In this document: positions 23,792 through 31,943 of the stretch, in pieces
Layout: every line of letters begins with the position of its first letter
Numbering within the stretch: the stretch's first letter is position 1
Assembly: GCF_004799515.1 (NCBI RefSeq)
Contig: NZ_SSMX01000054.1
Location: 124,001 to 188,000, forward strand
Direction of reading: 5' to 3'
Length of the DNA: 64,000 nt
DNA from: Phenylobacterium sp.
Lineage (GTDB): Bacteria > Pseudomonadota > Alphaproteobacteria > Caulobacterales > Caulobacteraceae
Position numbers and translations under genes: made by a program
Notes under the pieces: model-generated
Seen by the model: only the letters and a program-made list of their open reading frames with translations
Database searches by the model: none
What the model was told of the DNA's origin: nothing

Positions 23792-24759
23792 TGCGTGCGA
23801 TCCGTTTTTCCCAGACCGGCGGCCCCGAGGTCCTCGAACTCGTCGAGGTCGACACGCCTGAGCCCCGGCCCGGCCAGATCCTGATCCGCCACCAGGCGAT
23901 CGGCATCAACTTCATCGACACCTACCAGCGCTCCGGCCTCTATCCGATGAAGCTGCCGTCGGGCCTGGGGTCGGAAGCCGCCGGCGTGGTCGAGGCGGTG
24001 GGCGACGGCGTCACCCGCTTCAAGGTCGGCGACCCGGTCGCCTACGCCGGCACACCCGGCGCCTATGCCGAGCTCAATGCGGTCGCGGCCGACCGCGCCG
24101 TGAAGGTCCCCGCCGGGATCGACGCGCGCACCGCCGCCGCGGCCTTGCTGAAGGGCATGACCGTGGAATTCCTGATCCGCCGCCTGCACCGGGTCGAGGC
24201 CGGCGAGACCGTGCTGGTCCACGCCGCCGCCGGCGGGGTTGGCCAGATCATGACCCAGTGGCTGAAAGCCCTGGGCGCTGTGGTCATCGCCACCGTAGGC
24301 TCCGAGGAGAAAGCCGAACGGGTTCGCGAGCTGGGCGCGGACCACATCATCCTCTACCGCGAGCAGGACGTGGCCGCCGAGGTGCGGCGGATCACTGACG
24401 GCCGGGGCGTGCCGGTCGCCTATGACTCGGTGGGCAAAGACACCTTCGAGGGCACCCTGAAGAGCCTGGCGCGCCGCGGCCTCTTCGTCAGCTTCGGCAA
24501 CGCCTCGGGTCCCGCGCCCGCCGTCGAGCCGCGCCAGTTGATGCTCAACGGCTCGCTGTTCTTCACCCGCCCGACGATGGGCGACTACCTGGCGACGGCG
24601 GAGGAACTTGAGGCCAGCGCCGCGGCCCTCTTCGAGATGATCGGGTCCGGCAAGATCGGGATCGAGATCGGCCAGACCTTCTCGCTCGCCCAGGCGGCCA
24701 GCGCCCACCGCGCCCTGGAAAGCCGGTCGACGATCGGCGCCAGCCTGCTGATCCCATGA
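23791..24759 (+). CDS. qor: NADPH:quinone oxidoreductase (zeta-crystallin type)
   Basis: Zinc-independent medium-chain dehydrogenase of 322 residues. Signatures are AIGINFIDTYQRSGLYPMKL, LGSEAAGVVEAVG and the nucleotide-binding loop VLVHAAAGGVGQIMTQW. No zinc-ligand cysteines are present. Coupled to the dienelactone hydrolase upstream (TGATG). Followed by a perfect 12-bp hairpin before parS site 2 and the convergent rho gene. Confidence 0.92.
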   Translation: MRAIRFSQTGGPEVLELVEVDTPEPRPGQILIRHQAIGINFIDTYQRSGLYPMKLPSGLGSEAAGVVEAVGDGVTRFKVGDPVAYAGTPGAYAELNAVAADRAVKVPAGIDARTAAAALLKGMTVEFLIRRLHRVEAGETVLVHAAAGGVGQIMTQWLKALGAVVIATVGSEEKAERVRELGADHIILYREQDVAAEVRRITDGRGVPVAYDSVGKDTFEGTLKSLARRGLFVSFGNASGPAPAVEPRQLMLNGSLFFTRPTMGDYLATAEELEASAAALFEMIGSGKIGIEIGQTFSLAQAASAHRALESRSTIGASLLIP

Positions 24760-24763
24760 CGCG

Positions 24764-24795
24764 AAAACGCCGCCGAGTCGGAAACTCGGCGGCGT
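24764..24795. terminator. Terminator between qor and rho
   Basis: ACGCCGCCGAGT (24767-24778) pairs perfectly with ACTCGGCGGCGT (24784-24795) around CGGAA. On the minus strand the stem is followed by TTTT, so it is best oriented to end the rho transcript after that transcript crosses parS site 2. It can also end the qor transcript as a bidirectional hairpin. Confidence 0.85.
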
Positions 24796-24798
24796 CTC

Positions 24799-24814
24799 TG
24801 TTTCACGTGAAACA
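24799..24814. other. parS: parS centromere site 2
   Basis: TGTTTCACGTGAAACA, identical to site 1 and to the ParB consensus. It is only 3 bases from the terminator stem and lies in the 3' untranslated region of rho, 36 bases beyond the rho stop, about 4.3 kb from the origin region. Confidence 0.95.
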
Positions 24815-24850
24815 CAAGTAGAACGGGTAGGACCCGGTAGGCCCTCTCGC

Positions 24851-26275
24851 CTAGGTGTTCATCGACTGGAAGAACTCGTCGTTGTTCTTGGTCGACCGAA
24901 GCTTGTCGAGCAGGAACTCGATGGCGTCCTGGGCGCCCATCGGGCTGATGATCCGGCGCAGGATGTAGGTCTTGGTCAGGTGCTCCTTCGGCGTGATCAG
25001 CTCCTCCTTGCGGGTGCCGGACTTGATCACGTCGATGGCCGGGTAGACCCGCTTGTCGGCGACCTTGCGGTCGAGGACGATTTCCGAGTTACCCGTGCCC
25101 TTGAACTCTTCGAAGATCACCTCGTCCATCCGGCTGCCGGTGTCGATCAGGGCGGTGGCGATGATGGTCAGCGAGCCGCCTTCCTCGATGTTCCGCGCCG
25201 CGCCGAAGAAGCGCTTCGGCCGCTGCAGGGCGTTGGCGTCGACGCCGCCGGTCAGCACCTTGCCGGAGGACGGCACCACGGTGTTGTAGGCTCGGCCTAG
25301 GCGCGTCACGGAGTCCAGCAGGATCACCACGTCGCGCTTGTGCTCCACCAGGCGCTTGGCCTTCTCGATCACCATTTCCGCGACTTGCACGTGGCGGGTC
25401 GCCGGCTCGTCGAAGGTGGAGGAGATCACCTCGCCCTTCACCGTGCGCTGCATGTCGGTGACTTCTTCCGGGCGCTCGTCGATCAGGAGCACGATCAGGT
25501 AGCACTCGGGGTGGTTGGTCTCGATGGACTTGGCGATGTTCTGCAGCATCACCGTCTTGCCGACCCGCGGCGGGGCGGTGATCAGGCAGCGCTGGCCCTT
25601 GCCGAGCGGCGCCACGATGTCGATCACCCGGCCCGAACGGTCCTTCAGGGTGGGATCGTCGATCTCCATCTTCAGGCGCTGGTCGGGATAAAGCGGCGTC
25701 AGGTTGTCGAACAGCACCTTGTGCCGGACGTTCTCCGGGTTCTCGAAGTTGGTCAGGTCGACCTTCACCAGGGCGAAATAGCGCTCGCCCTCGCGCGGGG
25801 CGCGGATCGCGCCGTCGACGCTGTCGCCGGTCCTGAGGCCGAACTTCCGGATCTGCGAGGGGCTGACGTAGATGTCGTCGGGACCCGGCAGGTAGTTGGC
25901 CTCCGGCGAGCGCAGGAAGCCGAAGCCGTCCTGCACCACTTCGAGGGTGCCGGAGCCGCTGATTTCAATGCCTTCCTCGGCCAGCACCTTCAGGATGGCG
26001 AACATGATGTCCTGCTTGCGCATGGAGTTCACGTTCTCGATCTCGAAGATCTCGGCGAAGGCCAGGAGGTCGGCCGGCGACTTGTCCTTCAGCTCCTGCA
26101 GGCTCATGCGGGTGAGCCCCATCTTCGCGATGGCCAGGGAGACCTCGGACGGCTCGTCCGAGTCGGCGGCCTCCTCGGCCGCGGCTTCAGCGCCCGCGCC
26201 TTCGGCGGTCTCCAGCTCGGGAGTTTCGCTTTCCGAGGCTTCGTTGGCGATCGGGGTTTCGGTTTCGTCTTGCAT
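24851..26275 (-). CDS. rho: Transcription termination factor Rho
   Basis: Hexameric RNA helicase that ends transcription. The 474-residue protein has an acidic Ala/Glu-rich N-terminal extension (residues 1-50) absent from the E. coli protein, then the Rho N domain (LQELKDKSPADLLAFAE), the primary RNA site with GFGFLRSPEANYLPGPDDIY, Walker A APPRVGKTVMLQNIA, Walker B VVILLDSVTRLGRAYN, and the R-loop GTGNSEIVLDRKVADKRVYP. The leader of 245 bases to hemJ may contain its promoter and any autoregulatory sites. Confidence 0.98.
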   Translation of the reverse strand: MQDETETPIANEASESETPELETAEGAGAEAAAEEAADSDEPSEVSLAIAKMGLTRMSLQELKDKSPADLLAFAEIFEIENVNSMRKQDIMFAILKVLAEEGIEISGSGTLEVVQDGFGFLRSPEANYLPGPDDIYVSPSQIRKFGLRTGDSVDGAIRAPREGERYFALVKVDLTNFENPENVRHKVLFDNLTPLYPDQRLKMEIDDPTLKDRSGRVIDIVAPLGKGQRCLITAPPRVGKTVMLQNIAKSIETNHPECYLIVLLIDERPEEVTDMQRTVKGEVISSTFDEPATRHVQVAEMVIEKAKRLVEHKRDVVILLDSVTRLGRAYNTVVPSSGKVLTGGVDANALQRPKRFFGAARNIEEGGSLTIIATALIDTGSRMDEVIFEEFKGTGNSEIVLDRKVADKRVYPAIDVIKSGTRKEELITPKEHLTKTYILRRIISPMGAQDAIEFLLDKLRSTKNNDEFFQSMNT

Positions 26276-26520
26276 CTGATGTCACTCGTCTTCGCCCGAG
26301 CGCCGGACGGAGTCCGGACGCGGGCTTCTTGGGATGATGTGGGCGCGGGCTTCGCGCCGATGTCTTCGTCTTCGTGTGGGAGCCGGTCCGCATCTCAAGC
26401 GTCGAACGCTCGGGAGGGCCGGAGAAAAGGCGGGGCGCGCCAGACTTGCGGACGCGTGGGCAGATCGGAACCACAGACCCCGCGCCGGGTCAAGCAGCAC
26501 GCAAGCCGCAGCCGGCGGCG

Positions 26521-26991
26521 TCAGGGGTGTCCGAACTCGGTCGTGACGGCCATGACCATGACGATGGCGGCCAGGAACGGCAGCTCGTTGGTCGCGCGCC
26601 AGAACCTTGACGTCTTGTCCCGGCGGCCCTCGGCCAGGGCTTTGCGCGCCCGCCCCAGATAGTGATGCCACCACAGCAGGAAAACCACGCCGGCCAATTT
26701 GGTCAGCATCCAGGGCTCCAGCAGGAACCTCCAGCCATCGCCGTGCCGGTGGGCGTCGACCCAGATCAGCGCCAGGCCCAGCAGGAAGGCCAGGGTCATC
26801 GCCGGGGTCATGATGATCCGGTAGAGCTTGCGCTCCCATTCCTTGAAATGGCCGTCGAACTCGCTGCCGGGCGGCGCCGTCTCGGTGTGGTAGGCGAAGA
26901 GGCGCGGCAGGTAGAGCAGGCCGGCCATCCAGGCGATCACCGCCAGGATGTGCAGGCCGCGCAGGGGATCATAGACGCCGTCGTAGGTCAT
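26521..26991 (-). CDS. hemJ: Protoporphyrinogen IX oxidase HemJ
   Basis: Membrane haem-synthesis enzyme (HemJ/CopD-like). The 156-residue protein has four hydrophobic segments and the conserved histidine and arginine motifs LRGLHILAVIAWMAGLLYLP, MTPAMTLAFLLG and MLTKLAGVVFLLWWHHYLG. Its start overlaps the hemH stop by 4 bases (ATGA). The order hemE-hemH-hemJ followed by rho is widespread in alphaproteobacteria and puts late haem synthesis in one operon. Confidence 0.92.
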   Translation of the reverse strand: MTYDGVYDPLRGLHILAVIAWMAGLLYLPRLFAYHTETAPPGSEFDGHFKEWERKLYRIIMTPAMTLAFLLGLALIWVDAHRHGDGWRFLLEPWMLTKLAGVVFLLWWHHYLGRARKALAEGRRDKTSRFWRATNELPFLAAIVMVMAVTTEFGHP

Positions 26992-28037
26992 GCCGCGGCT
27001 CCGGCGTTCTGGCGCGTGCGCAGCGCGCATTTCGCATGGCCGGCCGGACAGCGCCAAGGGCCGTGCGGGCCGAGATCGTGCTCGCCGCCGGCCGCCCCCA
27101 GCACCGCGCGGGCCAGTTCGGCGATGAAGTCCGCCTGGAGGCCCGGCGTCTGGGCCCGCAGGTAGGGCGAACAGCCAGCAGCCCGGGCGACAAGCGCGTA
27201 GTCGTGGTCGAGCTCCACCAGGGTCTCCACATGCTCTGAAACGAAGGCGATCGGGGCGATCAGCACGCCCCTGCCCTCCGCGCCCGCCTTGCGGATCTCG
27301 TCGTCGGTGGATGGCCCCAGCCAGACCAGGCGGCCGACGCGGCTCTGGTAGCAGACCCGCCAGTCGGGAAACTGCGGCAGGCGCTCTGCGATGGCGGCGG
27401 CCGTGGCTTCCACCTGCGCCTCGTAGGGATCGCCGCCATCCACCACCCGCTGCGGCAGGCCGTGGGCGGAGAGCAGCAGGCGCAGGTTCGGTGGCGACCC
27501 GGCGGCGACCCACGCCGCCCCAATGGCCTGCACATGCGCCTCGATCAGCCCTTGCGCGGTCGGATAGCAGCAGACGGTCCGTGTGCGCCCCGAGCCCTTG
27601 TAGACGCTCAGCCAGTCTTGCAGCGACGAGGCGGTGGTGGTGGTCGAGTACTGCGGATAGAGCGGCAGGAGCACGATCTCGTCCGGCGCAAAGGCCGCCA
27701 CCTGGGCGGCGGTCTCGGCGGCCAGCGGCGTCCAGTAGCGCATGGCGATGAAACAGCGGGTCTCGACCTCCGGCCGCGTAGCCTGGAGCGCCGTTTCCAG
27801 GGCCGCCGCCTGGGCCCTGGTCTGGGGCAACAGCGGCGAGGCCCCGCCGATCCGGCCGTAGTTGGCCCGGGCCATCCTGCCCCGGGTCGTGGAGATGAAG
27901 GCCGCGAGCAGAAGCCTAGCCGCCGCCGGCAGGTCGATGATAGCTGGATCACGGAACAGATTGAAAAGAAAAGGCTTTACGGCCTTTAGACTGTCCGGCC
28001 CACCGAGGTTGAAGAGGACGACGGCGAGCTTCTTCAC
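26988..28037 (-). CDS. hemH: Ferrochelatase
   Basis: Inserts ferrous iron into protoporphyrin IX. The 349-residue protein starts VKKLAVVLFNLGGPDSL; the GTG at 28037 overlaps the hemE stop as GTGA. The catalytic His is in LLLSAHGLPQRVVDGGDPY and the conserved Glu in PIAFVSEHVETLVELD. The C-terminus has a Cys-containing tail (GHAKCALRTRQ) after residue 315, possibly part of an iron-sulfur site, as in some alphaproteobacterial ferrochelatases; that is uncertain. Confidence 0.95.
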   Translation of the reverse strand: MKKLAVVLFNLGGPDSLKAVKPFLFNLFRDPAIIDLPAAARLLLAAFISTTRGRMARANYGRIGGASPLLPQTRAQAAALETALQATRPEVETRCFIAMRYWTPLAAETAAQVAAFAPDEIVLLPLYPQYSTTTTASSLQDWLSVYKGSGRTRTVCCYPTAQGLIEAHVQAIGAAWVAAGSPPNLRLLLSAHGLPQRVVDGGDPYEAQVEATAAAIAERLPQFPDWRVCYQSRVGRLVWLGPSTDDEIRKAGAEGRGVLIAPIAFVSEHVETLVELDHDYALVARAAGCSPYLRAQTPGLQADFIAELARAVLGAAGGEHDLGPHGPWRCPAGHAKCALRTRQNAGAAA

Positions 28038-29086
28038 GCCGTTTCCATCACCTTCACCGGCTGGCCGGTCACTCGCGCCACCACCTGGGCGATGTGGGCG
28101 ATGGGGGTGTCCGGCATCACCCCGTGGCCGAGGTTGAAGATGTAGGGTCCGCCGTTCCATTGCGCCAACAGCGTCTCGACCCGCGCGTCCAGCGCCTTGC
28201 CGCCGGCGCGCAGCAGGAGGTTGTCGAGTGCGCCCTGGATGGTCTTGCCGTTCGCCTGCAGCCGCTGACCCATCGCTGCGCTGGCCTGGGTGTCTAGCCC
28301 GACGCCTTGCACCGGGACGGCCGCCGCGTAGGCCTCGACCAGAGCGCCGGCCCCGCGCGGGAAGCCGATGAAGGGCGCGGTGACGCCGGCGGCGCGGACC
28401 TTCTCCACGATGGCGCGGTGTGGCCGGATGACGATGCGTTCGAAGACGTCTTCCGCCAGGCCCTCTGCCCAGCTTTCGAAGATCTTCAGCGCCTGGGCGC
28501 CGGACCGGGCCTGCATCACCAGGTAGCTGGCGGTGGCGTCCACCAGCACGTCGAGCAGGGCGTCGAGCGCTTCCGGATGCTCGTAGGCGTAGGTCCGCGA
28601 GATCTCGCGATGCGACCCGCGGCCTTCGATCATGTAGGTCGCCACCGTCCACGGCCCGCCCGCAAAGCCAATCAACGCCCGCTCCGGCTCCAGTTCGGCG
28701 CGCACCCGCTGCAGCGTCTCGCCGATTGCCGACAGCCGGCCTGTGGAAGCCTCGACCTCGTCAGCCATGCGCGCGATGTCGGGCAAGGGGCCCAGCCTCG
28801 GCCCCTCGCCGGCCTCGAACCAGACCTCCTGGCCCAGCGCGCCGGGGATTAGCAGGATGTCGGCGAAGACGATGGCCGCATCCATCGGGAAACGGCGCAT
28901 GGGCTGTAAGGTCGCTTCCGCCGCCATCTCCGGGTCGTGGCAGAAGGAGATGAAGTCCTTCGCCCGGGTGCGCAGCTCCAGATATTCCGGCAGGGAGCGT
29001 CCCGCCTGGCGCATGAACCAGATGGGCGGACGCTCCAGGGTCTCGCCGGCGAGCGCTCGCAGGAGGCGCGGGGTGGTCTGGCTCAT
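28034..29086 (-). CDS. hemE: Uroporphyrinogen decarboxylase
   Basis: Fifth-stage haem enzyme that removes four acetate carboxyls from uroporphyrinogen III. The 350-residue protein has the N-terminal PPIWFMRQAGRSLPEYLELR with the substrate-binding arginines, the FADILLIPGALGQEV segment with the catalytic Asp and GFAGGPWTVATYMIEG. The start at 29086 is the family start. hemE is the gene bordering the replication origin in Caulobacter, and its promoters overlap origin elements there. Confidence 0.96.
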   Translation of the reverse strand: MSQTTPRLLRALAGETLERPPIWFMRQAGRSLPEYLELRTRAKDFISFCHDPEMAAEATLQPMRRFPMDAAIVFADILLIPGALGQEVWFEAGEGPRLGPLPDIARMADEVEASTGRLSAIGETLQRVRAELEPERALIGFAGGPWTVATYMIEGRGSHREISRTYAYEHPEALDALLDVLVDATASYLVMQARSGAQALKIFESWAEGLAEDVFERIVIRPHRAIVEKVRAAGVTAPFIGFPRGAGALVEAYAAAVPVQGVGLDTQASAAMGQRLQANGKTIQGALDNLLLRAGGKALDARVETLLAQWNGGPYIFNLGHGVMPDTPIAHIAQVVARVTGQPVKVMETA

Positions 29087-29336
29087 GACCCGTCTTAAAT
29101 CGCCTCTTTGTCCGCCGCTCAAGTCCGGGTGCGGACATCCTGCCCGCAAAGCTGTCCTTCTACTCTTCAAAGGATTTGAAAAAGGCGGGAGTAGCGGCGG
29201 TAGAACCTGTCCAGGCCGTGGAGAACCGTGACCGTCCCGTGACAACGCGGCCCTTGTCCCCAGCTCGTCCGCAGGTTGCGGCGGACCGTCCCCAGGCCTG
29301 TGAATCGCGGGGACGGCGGCCAAGCGCCCGAGAGGG

Positions 29337-29351
29337 TTAGGGTTTCGTTAA
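29337..29351 (+). promoter_or_regulatory. CtrA box in origin, near-consensus
   Basis: TTAG-GGTTTCG-TTAA, one mismatch to the CtrA consensus TTAA-N7-TTAA. In Caulobacter, phosphorylated CtrA binding such boxes in the origin blocks initiation in swarmer cells. Confidence 0.75.
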
Positions 29352-29442
29352 CCTTTGACGGTATGGCCGCGGGATTGTGGCGTCCGTCCCGAGCCTGTCG
29401 ATGGGTTGGACTTCGGCCATACCCGCGGGCCGGCCATGTGGG

Positions 29443-29457
29443 TTAAGGAAGGGTTAA
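29443..29457 (+). promoter_or_regulatory. CtrA box in origin, perfect consensus
   Basis: TTAA-GGAAGGG-TTAA, an exact match to TTAA-N7-TTAA. It lies 106 bases (ten helical turns) from the first box, so cooperative binding with looping is conceivable. Confidence 0.85.
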
Positions 29458-29617
29458 CAGCCCATTTCCTCCCCGCCGGTCCACCGCCTCCGGGCCCGGA
29501 CCGTCACAAACGCGATCTCCTCCCCATTCGTCCCGGGCTTCGCTAAGACTGCTCACAGCATTCGTCCCCAGCTTCGTCCTCAGGGATATTTCCGATCCCT
29601 CTTTCCGAAGGCCGCCC

Positions 29618-30469
29618 GTGACCACGCCTACGCCCCGGCTCGCCACCTACTTCCACGTCCACTTGGTCTCGGATTCCACCGGCGAGACCCTGAACGCCAT
29701 GGCACGCGCGGTCTGCGCCCGCTTCGACAACGTCCTACCCATCGAGCACATCTACGCCCTGGTGCGTTCGCAGCGGCAGCTCGACCGCGCGCTCGGCGAC
29801 ATCGAGGAGGCGCCGGGCGTCGTCATGCACACTATCGTCGACGACGGCCTGCGCGAGGCGCTGGAGGAAGGCTGCCGCAAGCTGGACATGCCTTGCATCC
29901 CGGCGCTGGACCCGCTGGTCTCGGCCATGAGCCGCTACCTCGGCTATTCCACCACCACCCGGGTCGGCGCGCACCTGCGGCTGGACAACGACTACTTCAA
30001 CCGCATGGACGCGCTGAACTACGCCATCGGCCACGACGACGGCCAGGGCGGCCAGGACCTGGAGCAGGCCGACGTGATCCTGGTGGGCGTCTCGCGCACG
30101 TCGAAGACGCCCACCTGCATCTATCTGGCGCATCGCGGAGTGCGGGCCGGCAATGTGCCGCTGGTGCCGGGCCGGCCGATCCCCGACAGCCTCTACAACC
30201 TGAAATCCACCCTGATCGTCGGCCTGTCGATCTCCCCCGACCGGCTGATCCAGATCCGCCGCAACCGCCTCCTCAGTCTCAAGGAGAACCGCGAGTCGAC
30301 CTACATCGACGTGGACGCGGTGCGCGACGAGATCGTCCAGGCCCGCCGGCTCTACGAGCGCCAGGGCTGGCCGGTGATCGATGTGACCCGCCGTTCGGTC
30401 GAGGAGACCGCCGCGGCGGTGATGAACCTGCTGCACGGCGGCCACGGCCAGGTCGAGGTGCTGGGGTGA
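29618..30469 (+). CDS. ppsR: Pyruvate,phosphate dikinase / PEP synthase regulatory protein (DUF299)
   Basis: Bifunctional serine/threonine kinase-pyrophosphorylase that switches pyruvate phosphate dikinase or PEP synthase off and on. The 283-residue protein starts at a GTG and has FHVHLVSDSTGETLNAMARA and the nucleotide loop LVGVSRTSKTPTCIYLAHRG. It is the first gene right of the origin, as in Caulobacter, and begins the run ppsR-maf-aroE-coaE-dnaQ. Its stop overlaps the maf start (GTGA). Confidence 0.95.
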   Translation: MTTPTPRLATYFHVHLVSDSTGETLNAMARAVCARFDNVLPIEHIYALVRSQRQLDRALGDIEEAPGVVMHTIVDDGLREALEEGCRKLDMPCIPALDPLVSAMSRYLGYSTTTRVGAHLRLDNDYFNRMDALNYAIGHDDGQGGQDLEQADVILVGVSRTSKTPTCIYLAHRGVRAGNVPLVPGRPIPDSLYNLKSTLIVGLSISPDRLIQIRRNRLLSLKENRESTYIDVDAVRDEIVQARRLYERQGWPVIDVTRRSVEETAAAVMNLLHGGHGQVEVLG

Positions 30470-31059
30470 CGCTGCTGACGCTGGCCTCGAAGAGCGCGGC
30501 CCGGCGCGCGGTGCTGGATGGCGCGGGCGTGCCCTATGACGCCGCCGGCTCCGGCGTGGACGAGGATGCGGTGAAGGCTGAGCTCCTGGCCGAGGGCGCG
30601 GGGCCGCGCGAGATCGCCAAGGCCCTGGCCGCGCGCAAGGCGCTGGCGGTTTCGGCGGACCGGCCAGGCCTGGTGATCGGCGCCGACCAGACCCTCGACC
30701 TCGACGGCCGGCTCTATGACAAGGTGGAGACCCTGGAGGCGGCCCGCGATCGCCTGCGGGCCCTGCGCGGCAAGCCCCATCAGCTGCATTCGGCCGTGGT
30801 GGTGTCGCAAGGCGCGGAGCTGATCTGGCGCGTCACCGAGAGCGCGACCCTCACCATGCGCGATTTCTCCGACGAATTCCTCGAGGCATACCTGGCCGCC
30901 GAGGGCGAGGCGGCCCTGGGCTCGGTCGGCTGCTACCGGCTGGAAGGCATGGGCGTGCAGTTGTTTTCCCGCATCGACGGCGACTATTTCGCGATCCTCG
31001 GCCTGCCGCTGCTCGGGTTGCTGGACCTGCTGCGCGAACGGGGCGTTCTCAGCGCATGA
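30466..31059 (+). CDS. maf: Maf-family nucleotide pyrophosphatase
   Basis: Maf proteins hydrolyse non-canonical or modified nucleoside triphosphates. The 197-residue protein has LLTLASKSAARRAVLDGAGV, VIGADQTLDLDGRLYDK (catalytic Asp) and SVGCYRLEGMG. It starts at a GTG overlapping the ppsR stop and ends in an ATGA overlap with aroE, so translation is coupled on both sides. Confidence 0.92.
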   Translation: MTLLTLASKSAARRAVLDGAGVPYDAAGSGVDEDAVKAELLAEGAGPREIAKALAARKALAVSADRPGLVIGADQTLDLDGRLYDKVETLEAARDRLRALRGKPHQLHSAVVVSQGAELIWRVTESATLTMRDFSDEFLEAYLAAEGEAALGSVGCYRLEGMGVQLFSRIDGDYFAILGLPLLGLLDLLRERGVLSA

Positions 31060-31943
31060 CCCTATCCAACAGCTACCGACAGATCACAGGCGCGACCGCG
31101 GTCGCGGGCGTCGCCGGCTCGCCCGTCGGCCATTCGCTCAGCCCGATCATCCACAACGCCTGGATCGAGGCCGCCGGGATCGACGCGGTCTATGTGCCGT
31201 TCAACCCGCCGGCCGACCGCTTCAGCCACTTCGCCGAAGGGCTGCGGGGCGGGGCCGTGCGCGGCCTGAACGTCACCCTGCCCTTCAAGGAAGCCGCGCT
31301 CGGCGTCGCCCATGAGGTCGGCGAGCGGGCCGAGCGGGCGGGCGCGGCCAACCTGCTGATCTTCAACGAGGATGGCTCCATCGTCGCCGACAACGTCGAC
31401 GGCCTGGGCCTCCTGGGCGCCATCGCCGCACAGGTGACGGGGTTCGACCCCAAGGCCGGCCCGGCGGTGGTGATGGGCGCGGGCGGCGCGGCGCGGGGCG
31501 CGGCCTCGGCCCTGATCATGGCCGGCGCGCCCGAGGTCAGGCTGGTCAACCGCACCCTCGCGCGCGCCGAGGTTGTGGCCGGCGCGGTGGGCGGCAATTC
31601 GAAGGCCTTTTCGCTCGACCAGGCCAAGGCGGCCTTCGACGGCGCCGCCCTGGTGGTCAACGCCACCTCGGTCGGCGTGGCCAGCGACGATGCGCTCAGC
31701 CTGCCGCTGGAAGGCATCCCGGTGACGGCGGTGATGATGGACATGACCTACACGCCCCTGATCACGCCCTTCCTCTCCAAGGCGAGGTTGCTCGGCCACC
31801 CCATCGTCGATGGGCTGGAGATGCTGGTGCGCCAGGCCGAGCCGTCCTTCGAAGCCTTCTTCGGCCGCGTGCCGCCGCCCGGCGTCGACGTCCGCGCCCT
31901 CTGCATTGAGGCCCTGAAGGCCCGCGAGAAGGCGCCGGCGTGA
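31056..31943 (+). CDS. aroE: Shikimate dehydrogenase
   Basis: Reduces 3-dehydroshikimate to shikimate with NADPH. The 295-residue protein has GSPVGHSLSPIIHNAWIEAA at the substrate site, GLNVTLPFKEAAL with the catalytic lysine, NVDGLGLLGAI with the catalytic Asp, and the dinucleotide loop VVMGAGGAARGAASALI. Overlaps maf and coaE by 4 bases each. Confidence 0.95.
   Translation: MTLSNSYRQITGATAVAGVAGSPVGHSLSPIIHNAWIEAAGIDAVYVPFNPPADRFSHFAEGLRGGAVRGLNVTLPFKEAALGVAHEVGERAERAGAANLLIFNEDGSIVADNVDGLGLLGAIAAQVTGFDPKAGPAVVMGAGGAARGAASALIMAGAPEVRLVNRTLARAEVVAGAVGGNSKAFSLDQAKAAFDGAALVVNATSVGVASDDALSLPLEGIPVTAVMMDMTYTPLITPFLSKARLLGHPIVDGLEMLVRQAEPSFEAFFGRVPPPGVDVRALCIEALKAREKAPA

Larger units (their letters stand above)
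29254..29570 (+). promoter_or_regulatory. Cluster of weak DnaA-box-like motifs
   Basis: TTGTCCCCA (29254-29262), CCGTCCCCA (29286-29294), TCCTCCCCA (29518-29526) and TCGTCCCCA (29562-29570) all lie on the plus strand. They resemble the weak W-boxes described for the Caulobacter origin. No perfect TTATCCACA box is visible; CGATTCACA on the minus strand near 29300 is the nearest stronger match. Confidence 0.6.
29087..29617. other. oriC: Probable chromosomal replication origin (Cori-like)
   Basis: A 531-base gene-free gap between divergent hemE and ppsR, the same flanks as the Caulobacter crescentus origin. It contains two CtrA-type boxes (29337-29351, 29443-29457), a 10-bp inverted repeat between them (29360-29369 with 29414-29423), at least four NNNTCCCCA weak-DnaA-box-like motifs and further GTCC repeats, a GANTC site (29302-29306), and an AT-rich palindrome TTCAAA-GGA-TTTGAA (29166-29180) on the hemE side. 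Gene orientation switches here. Function is inferred from synteny and motifs. Confidence 0.9.
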
